Part shown: positions 59,689-64,000 of the stretch, piece by piece
How positions within the stretch are numbered: the stretch's first letter is position 1
Layout: every line of letters starts with the position of its first letter
Origin: Harryflintia acetispora
GTDB lineage: Bacteria > Bacillota > Clostridia > Oscillospirales > Ruminococcaceae
Reading direction: 5' to 3'
NCBI GenBank assembly: GCA_004340125.1
Contig: SLUK01000013.1
Coordinates: forward strand, 42,240 to 106,239
Length of the DNA stretch: 64,000 nucleotides
Position numbers and translations under genes: made by a program
The notes under the pieces: generated by a model
The model's input: the letters and a program-made list of their open reading frames with translations, nothing else
Database searches by the model: none
Told to the model about the DNA's origin: nothing

Positions 59689-60584
59689 CAGCGTCTGCCC
59701 CCTTCCAGCTTGCGCGCGGCCCAGGTGTCGGCCATATGGACCGCCGCGCAGGTGATGATATCGAGGTTCCCGGCGTAGGGCGGCAGGTAGTCCCCGCTGC
59801 CCTCGACCTGCACCATGGTCACCACCGTATTGTCACCCGAAAGCTCGGGCTCCATGGTGACCCGGTAGCCCGGGACGTATTTTTGAAGCTCGGCGACCAT
59901 CCTGCCCACCGACTCCCGGATCGCCGCGAGGTCGGGCGCATCCTTGGTGCGGCAGTAGACGGTGTTGCGCATCATCAGCGGCGGCTCGGCGGGGTTTAAA
60001 ATGATGATCGCCTTGCCCCGCTTCGCGCCCCCGACCTTCACCAGCGCCGCCGAGGTGGTCTCGGTAAACTCATCGATGTTGATCCTGGTCCCCGGCCCGG
60101 CGCTCTTGGAGGCGAGGGTCGAGACGATCTCGGCGTACTCGACCTCCTGCACCCGGGAGACCGCCGCCACGATGGGGGTGGTGGCCTGCCCGCCGCAGGT
60201 GACCAGGTTGATGTTCGCACTGTCGAAGTGCTCCTCGAAGTTGACCACCGGCACCACATAGGGCCCGACGGCGGCGGGGGTCAGGTCGAACGCCTTCTTG
60301 CCCGCTTCCTTATATAAGGGGGCGTTCTTGAGGTGCTGCGAGGCGCTGGTCGCCTCGAATACGACCTCGATCTCGGGATCGTCCAGCAGCGGCTGCAGCC
60401 CGTGGATCTCGGTGCGCACCCCATATTCCTTGGCCTTGACGATCCCGACCGAGTCCTCATAGATCCCGACCATCATCGCAAGCTCCAGGTTCTGCGAACG
60501 CTTGCGTATCTTTTCCATCAGGTCGATGCCGATGTTCCCCGGCCCGACGATGGCGCATTTGATCTTTTTCACGCCGTCCTCCAT
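59688..60584 (-). CDS. dmpF: Acetaldehyde dehydrogenase (acylating, DmpF/MhpF type)
   Basis: A 298-residue enzyme that oxidises an aldehyde to acyl-CoA with NAD and CoA. NAD site KCAIVGPGNIGIDLMEKI, catalytic Cys in INLVTCGGQATTPIVAAVSRV (near residue 131), dimer/complex region RINIDEFTETTSAALVKVGG. In the known aromatic pathway it forms a channelled complex with DmpG. Here it is paired with a sugar-acid dehydratase and no ring-cleavage genes, so a different aldehyde, for example glycolaldehyde or lactaldehyde, is possible. Confidence 0.95.
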   Translation of the reverse strand: MEDGVKKIKCAIVGPGNIGIDLMEKIRKRSQNLELAMMVGIYEDSVGIVKAKEYGVRTEIHGLQPLLDDPEIEVVFEATSASQHLKNAPLYKEAGKKAFDLTPAAVGPYVVPVVNFEEHFDSANINLVTCGGQATTPIVAAVSRVQEVEYAEIVSTLASKSAGPGTRINIDEFTETTSAALVKVGGAKRGKAIIILNPAEPPLMMRNTVYCRTKDAPDLAAIRESVGRMVAELQKYVPGYRVTMEPELSGDNTVVTMVQVEGSGDYLPPYAGNLDIITCAAVHMADTWAARKLEGGRR

Positions 60585-60636
60585 TTCTGAGCGTTGTCTC
60601 TCTACTAAAAAAGTGGCGGTTTTGCCCCCGGCAAAA

Positions 60637-60700
60637 TTCGGCCCGGCCGGGCCGAAAGCCGGTTTTTTCTGAATAGCTCGAAGGGTTCCTTCGAGCTATT
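60637..60700 (-). terminator. Two hairpins between the deacetylase-like gene and dmpF
   Basis: AATAGCTCGAAGG and its complement (60672-60699) span the deacetylase stop codon. A 20-base palindrome (60637-60656, TTCGGCCCGG and its mirror) then follows with AATTTTG on the minus strand. This should reduce read-through, so dmpF may also have its own promoter. Confidence 0.65.
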
Positions 60701-61421
60701 TGCGTACCCGCTCCATCTTGAGGTTGCCGACCACATATTTATAGCCCGCCTCCTCGATGAACTTGTGCGCCCTGTCATAATAGGAATACTCCTCGCCGTA
60801 GAGCCAGCAGAAGACGTCGACCGGCTTCTGGATGTGGCTCTCGATGCGGCGCTTGCTCTCCACAATCTCCCGCTGCATATCCTCGTCCGAGGTGGTCTTG
60901 GTGATCTGGAAGTGGCTGCCGGTATGGCAGCAGATGACGTGCCGGCGGCTGATCTCCTCCATCTCCTCCCAGCTCATGGCGATCCGCTTATCATGCTGGT
61001 ACTCCTCGGGGATGTCGGTGCGCAGATGATGGCTCTGGGCAAATTCGAGCTGCTCCTCATACGGCACATCCATGAAGAACCCGGGGACGTAGAACCAACC
61101 GGTAAAGTTGTATTTATCCAGGATCGGCAGCATGTAGTCGTAATGGCAGCGGTATCCCTCGAAGATGGCCGGGATCAGGCCGGGGCGCTCCTTGTGCCAG
61201 ACGCCGGTGTCGAAGAAGCGGTCCATGTCCTCCACGGTGACGGGGGAAAAGTGCTCGGCGTAGTATTTGATTTCCGCCTCGAAGCGGGGAATGTCCTCCT
61301 TGTTGGTGCGGTGGTAGTTGATCACCCGTATGTAGGAGTTGTTGAGGAGGTAACGGAACATCTCCATGGTGCGCTTATCCTTGGTCACGCTCTGGGCAAA
61401 GGCCTGAAGATCGAAGCTCAT
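60696..61421 (-). CDS. Polysaccharide-deacetylase-like protein, degenerate active site
   Basis: A 241-residue NodB-fold protein. The usual TFDDG is replaced by IFEGYRCHYDYMLP, and the HxxxH metal motif by HTGSHFQITK, so a catalytic Asp and one metal His are missing. DVFCWLYGEEYSYYD takes the place of RPPYG. It may be inactive as a deacetylase, or act on a different bond. Its ATG overlaps the stop of the upstream 132-residue gene by four bases. It belongs to the catabolic island. Confidence 0.78.
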   Translation of the reverse strand: MSFDLQAFAQSVTKDKRTMEMFRYLLNNSYIRVINYHRTNKEDIPRFEAEIKYYAEHFSPVTVEDMDRFFDTGVWHKERPGLIPAIFEGYRCHYDYMLPILDKYNFTGWFYVPGFFMDVPYEEQLEFAQSHHLRTDIPEEYQHDKRIAMSWEEMEEISRRHVICCHTGSHFQITKTTSDEDMQREIVESKRRIESHIQKPVDVFCWLYGEEYSYYDRAHKFIEEAGYKYVVGNLKMERVRK

Positions 61422-61816
61422 TTCTGCTCCTCCTTTACGAAGTCCTTCACTACCTCGCGGTAGGGTGCAATGCGGAAAAACTTTTCGGCCATGGCGCTCA
61501 TCGCCGGGGCGATCGCCGGATACGGGTCCTCGACCTTGCCGCTCTTGTCATAGTAGTAGGCGAAGATCAGCGCGGCCAGCCCCTGGATCAGCCCCAAGCC
61601 CTCGTCGGCCGGCGCCGGGGTGAAGGTCTTCTTCGCCCCTCCGGTCAGATCGTCCAGCCCGATGATGGCCGGGATCCCCTCCTCGGCGGTAACCCTCGTC
61701 TCGCAGTACTCGATCACCTTCATGAAGGATTCCTCGCAGCCTGCCAGCCCCTCTAAAAACTTTTCAATATCCTGCACGTCGATCCCCGACGCCTCCAGCA
61801 GATTCTTTTCGCTCAT
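61418..61816 (-). CDS. Uncharacterised 132-residue protein
   Basis: From ATG 61816 with GGAG and AAAGGA nearby; the longer frame has no site. The product is acidic and helical: EASGIDVQDIEKFLEGLAGCEES, then IPAIIGLDDLTGG and LGLIQGLAALIFAYYYDKSG. It has no signal peptide or metal motif. It is first in a minus-strand transcription unit, translationally coupled to the deacetylase-like gene, and has a strong promoter. It could be a small partner or subunit; nothing was recognised. Confidence 0.7.
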   Translation of the reverse strand: MSEKNLLEASGIDVQDIEKFLEGLAGCEESFMKVIEYCETRVTAEEGIPAIIGLDDLTGGAKKTFTPAPADEGLGLIQGLAALIFAYYYDKSGKVEDPYPAIAPAMSAMAEKFFRIAPYREVVKDFVKEEQK

Positions 61817-61862
61817 CTGGCTCCATCCTTTCCCGAGTTCAGTATTGATTTCCAAATTGGTT

Positions 61863-61899
61863 ATGACAACATTATAATATGTCATTATTCCAAAGTCAA
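61863..61899 (-). promoter_or_regulatory. Promoter and dyad of the sugar-acid operon
   Basis: Minus-strand -35 TTGACT (61899-61894), 17 bp, -10 TATAAT (61876-61871). The dyad ATGACA-N11-TGTCAT (61863-61885) covers the -10, a likely site for the divergent GntR regulator. Confidence 0.75.
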
Positions 61900-62151
61900 C
61901 AGCTTTCTGAATATTTTCGTAAAATCTTAATTTGGATTTTTGTGCACATTGTACACCCTCCGCAATAATCCGCCGCAAACCGGCATAAAATGCGGGCCCG
62001 GGCGGGTCGGCCGGGCATGGAAAGCAAAAAAGGCTCTGGAAATTGGAAATGCTTCGTGGTAAGATAGAGCTGTAAATGACTGGAACTGTTGGCTTTCCTT
62101 ATGTTATAACAATATGTCAACATGATTCTATATCCAAAGGAGACGGTTGTT
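61900..62151. promoter_or_regulatory. Divergent upstream region of the second GntR gene
   Basis: No gene. The palindrome TGTTATAACA (62102-62111) followed by ATATGTCA (62113-62120) lies near the plus start. ATATGTCA is also found in the dyad at 61877-61884, so both could be bound by one regulator. A -10-like TATAAC overlaps the palindrome. Confidence 0.5.
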
Positions 62152-62892
62152 ATGTCGATTGACCTGCGGGACGCCGCGTTCAGCAAGGAGGTACCGGTCG
62201 CCCTGTACTACCAGCTCAAGGAGTCGCTGCTGCAAAAGATCCAGGATGAAACCTGGAAGCCGGGGCAGAAGATCCCCACCGAGCGGGAGCTCTGCGAGAT
62301 GTACGGCGTGAGCCGGATCACGGTGCGCAAGGCGCTGGACGATCTGCAAAACGAGGACTACCTCTACCGCATCCAGGGCAAGGGGACCTATGTCAAGCGC
62401 TCGTCGATCGACTACCGGCTCTCGAAGTTCTATTCCTTCAATGAGGAGCTCAGCCGCCGGGGGCTCAAGGAGCGCGCGCAGATGCTCTCCTTCTCAAAGG
62501 TAGTCCCCGAGGACAAGGTGCGCGCCCAGCTCCATCTCGCCGAAGGGCAGGAGGTCTTTTGCGTCAAGCGCACCCGGTACATGGACGAGACCCCCTACGT
62601 CATCGAGATCAGCTATATCCCCAGTAGCCTCTGCCCGGGGCTCTGCCGGGAGGAGATCGAAACGGAGGGGCTATACAGCTCGATGCGCCGCCACGGGGTC
62701 CATCCCGACCATGCGACCGAGCAGTTTAGGGCCACCGGGCTGACCGGCGCCGAGGCGAAGCTCCTCTCCCTCTCCCCGGGCGAGCCGGCGATCAACCTGC
62801 GCCGGATCACCTGGGCGGGGAACACGCTGGTGGAATACTGCAACAGCATTGTGCGGGGGGACTTCTTCACCTACACCGTCGAGCTCAAATAA
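62152..62892 (+). CDS. GntR-family regulator with UTRA domain, second copy
   Basis: A 246-residue regulator from ATG 62152 (AAAGGAG upstream). Winged helix at residues 10-80, recognition SRITVRKALDDLQNEDYLY, UTRA domain from ~90 to FFTYTVELK. Nearly the same length and much the same sequence as the regulator at 50272, so the two arose by duplication. It lies divergent to the sugar-acid operon and just before the FAH-family gene, and probably controls both. Confidence 0.93.
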   Translation: MSIDLRDAAFSKEVPVALYYQLKESLLQKIQDETWKPGQKIPTERELCEMYGVSRITVRKALDDLQNEDYLYRIQGKGTYVKRSSIDYRLSKFYSFNEELSRRGLKERAQMLSFSKVVPEDKVRAQLHLAEGQEVFCVKRTRYMDETPYVIEISYIPSSLCPGLCREEIETEGLYSSMRRHGVHPDHATEQFRATGLTGAEAKLLSLSPGEPAINLRRITWAGNTLVEYCNSIVRGDFFTYTVELK

Positions 62893-62899
62893 ACAAAGT

Positions 62900-62926
62900 G
62901 GAGCGCCGCGGCGCTCCCTGTTTTTT
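62900..62926 (+). terminator. Terminator between GntR and FAH genes
   Basis: Palindrome GGAGCGCC-GC-GGCGCTCC (62900-62917), then CTGTTTTTT. The FAH gene starts 22 bp later, so read-through or another start must supply it. Confidence 0.85.
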
Positions 62927-62947
62927 CAGAAAGGAATGGTCACAGAG

Positions 62948-63700
62948 ATGAAACTGCTGCGTTATACCCACGAGGGGCGCGAGGCTTTCGGCTTCCTGCG
63001 CAAGGACACCGTCTACGAGCTGCGCGGCGACCTGCTCGGCGAATACGAGGCCACCGGGGCCGCCCTGCCGCTCACGGCCCTGACCCTGCTGCCCCCGATC
63101 AACCCCACCAAGGCGGTCTGCGTGGGGCTCAACTACCGCGACCACGCCGAGGAGATGAACCTGGAAATCCCGGACGAGCCGGTCCTCTTCCTAAAGCCCT
63201 CCACCGCCCTGCTGCCCCCCGGCGGGACCATCCGCTGGCCGCGCCTCTCCTCCCAAATTGATTACGAAGGGGAGCTGGCCATCGTGATCGGCAAGACGGC
63301 GCATGAGGTGCCGCCCGAACGCGCCAAGGAGTACATCCTCGGCTACACCTGCGCCAACGACGTGACCGCGCGCGACCTGCAGCCGGGACACGGCCAATGG
63401 ACGCTCGCCAAGGGCTTCGACACCTTCCTGCCGCTCGGGCCCTGGGTGGAAACCATGCTCGACCCCGGGGCGCTGGAGATCGAGACCCTGCTCGACGGGC
63501 GGGTCATGCAGCGCTCGAACACCCGGCATCTGATCTTCGACCCCCTCTTCCTGCTAAGCTACGTCTCGCAGGTGATGACCCTGCTGCCGGGGGACGTGAT
63601 CCTCACCGGCACCCCCTCCGGGGTGGGCCCGATGGTCCACGGCTCCCAGGTGGAGATCCGGATCGAAGGGATCGGGAGCCTGCAAAACACCCTGGAATAA
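62948..63700 (+). CDS. FAH-family hydrolase/hydratase-like enzyme
   Basis: A 250-residue fumarylacetoacetate-hydrolase-fold protein. Metal ligands lie in QIDYEGELAIVIGKTAHEV and CANDVTARDLQPGHGQWTLAKGFD, and VGLNYRDHAEEMN and ILTGTPSGVGPM are conserved. Members hydrolyse 2,4-diketo acids, hydrate 2-oxo-4-pentenoates or decarboxylate oxaloacetate. ATG 62948 has AAGGA at 12 bases; ATG 62936 is too close. In L-fucose-type sugar-acid routes a FAH-fold enzyme cleaves a 2,4-diketo-3-deoxy acid. Here it could do that or form the substrate of DmpG by hydration. Confidence 0.88.
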   Translation: MKLLRYTHEGREAFGFLRKDTVYELRGDLLGEYEATGAALPLTALTLLPPINPTKAVCVGLNYRDHAEEMNLEIPDEPVLFLKPSTALLPPGGTIRWPRLSSQIDYEGELAIVIGKTAHEVPPERAKEYILGYTCANDVTARDLQPGHGQWTLAKGFDTFLPLGPWVETMLDPGALEIETLLDGRVMQRSNTRHLIFDPLFLLSYVSQVMTLLPGDVILTGTPSGVGPMVHGSQVEIRIEGIGSLQNTLE

Positions 63701-63705
63701 CCGTC

Positions 63706-63754
63706 CGGAAAGACCCGGGGGCCCGCCAGATGGCGGGCCCCTCTCCGGTTTTTG
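63706..63754 (+). terminator. Terminator of the FAH gene
   Basis: GGGGCCCGCC-AGAT-GGCGGGCCCC (63718-63741) inside an outer CCGGA/TCCGG pair, then TTTTTG. Confidence 0.88.
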
Positions 63755-63783
63755 TTGCATCTTCAGCCGGGATATGGAATAAT
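63755..63783 (+). promoter_or_regulatory. Promoter of the last gene
   Basis: -35 TTGCAT (63755-63760), 17 bp, -10 AATAAT (63778-63783). It begins at the end of the previous terminator. Confidence 0.55.
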
Positions 63784-63789
63784 GAAAGC

Positions 63790-63934
63790 AGCACAGGTGT
63801 TGCAGAAACCTACACCTTTAGAAAGAGCGGGATTTCTCCTAAAAGCAGGAAAAACCAGCCCGTTTTTCAGGCTGGCCGCGGCAAAAATGCGGGATTGGCA
63901 AAGGCGTACCTTTGCGCAGAGAGGACGGGACAAA
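63790..63934 (+). other. Structured leader of the last gene
   Basis: About 145 nt with three possible hairpins: AGGTGT with ACACCT (63795-63817), CCAGCC with GGCTGG (63855-63875) and GCAAAGG-CGTA-CCTTTGC (63898-63915). No known riboswitch was recognised. Confidence 0.35.
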
Positions 63935-64000
63935 ATGGGAAAGAACAGGATCATGGCATTCGTGTTGGCGGCGGCGCTGGCGCTTTGCGTTCTGCCGGCT
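63935..64000 (+). CDS. Start of a secreted protein, cut by the window end
   Basis: ATG 63935 with GAGAGGACGG nearby. The 22 residues read MGKNRIMAFVLAAALALCV then LPA, a signal peptide with basic start and long hydrophobic core. The rest lies beyond the window. Confidence 0.6.
   Translation, partial: MGKNRIMAFVLAAALALCVLPA

Noticed and set aside
63790..63934. A c-di-GMP or other known riboswitch in the last leader.
   Set aside because: The conserved bases of the GEMM and other common classes are not present; only simple hairpins are seen.

Overview
The window comes from a GC-rich (about 60% or more), low-oxygen Gram-positive bacterium, most likely a clostridial gut or sediment anaerobe of the Oscillospiraceae/Ruminococcaceae kind. 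This rests on strong AGGAGG-type ribosome sites, lipoprotein sugar-binding proteins, a PerR-rubrerythrin pair, FabV, a nitroreductase-type flavoprotein, acetaldehyde/acyl-CoA chemistry and many rho-independent terminators. No rRNA, tRNA, CRISPR array, transposase or prophage module was seen.

Layout: 1-2967 is the end of a giant restriction-modification protein that joins two adenine methylase domains to an AlwI-type nuclease. FabV follows, then a small cassette (4458-7153) with a secreted Ig-repeat protein, bounded by two nearly identical terminators and preceded by an antisense-type small RNA. 7195-14831 (minus) is a sugar uptake and catabolism operon: SIS isomerase, GntR regulator, binding protein, two permeases (one frameshifted), Gfo/Idh dehydrogenase, xylulokinase. 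Its intergenic regions carry TGGTCTAGACCA-type operators. 15242-19902 (plus) holds another Gfo/Idh gene and a second sugar importer behind a long structured leader. 20306-30765 is mixed housekeeping: M20 dipeptidase, DUF3795 protein, ProC, MGMT-like protein, 1-phosphofructokinase, PAS-GGDEF protein, ribbon-helix-helix protein, rubrerythrin and PerR.

31166-35531 is a surface-polysaccharide operon (GT2 transferase, EpsG-like polymerase, RluD-type pseudouridine synthase, anchored SGNH esterase). 35594-39181 has a ferredoxin-like protein, a Crp/Fnr regulator, a CdaR/PucR regulator and a NimA-like flavoprotein. 39261-43543 (minus) is a tight five-gene unit ending in a KilA-N protein. GlgA, PyrE and RadC follow on the plus strand.

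46773-63700 is a catabolic island. A third ATPase-less sugar importer, a GH4 glycosidase, an AgaS-type isomerase and a 2-hydroxyacid dehydrogenase form one unit. An SDR, an IlvD/Edd-type dehydratase, a DmpG-type aldolase, a DmpF-type acylating aldehyde dehydrogenase, a degenerate deacetylase and a 132-residue protein lie upstream of it on the same strand. A FAH-family enzyme sits across a divergent promoter. Two closely related GntR regulators lie inside the island. The best reading is import of a glycoside or sugar acid and cleavage of a 2-keto-3-deoxy acid to pyruvate plus an aldehyde that is converted directly to acyl-CoA; substrate and products are inferred, not shown.

Non-coding structure is unusually rich: two families of dispersed stem-loop repeats with compensatory changes, inverted repeats built over stop codons, and several long leaders with alternative folds.
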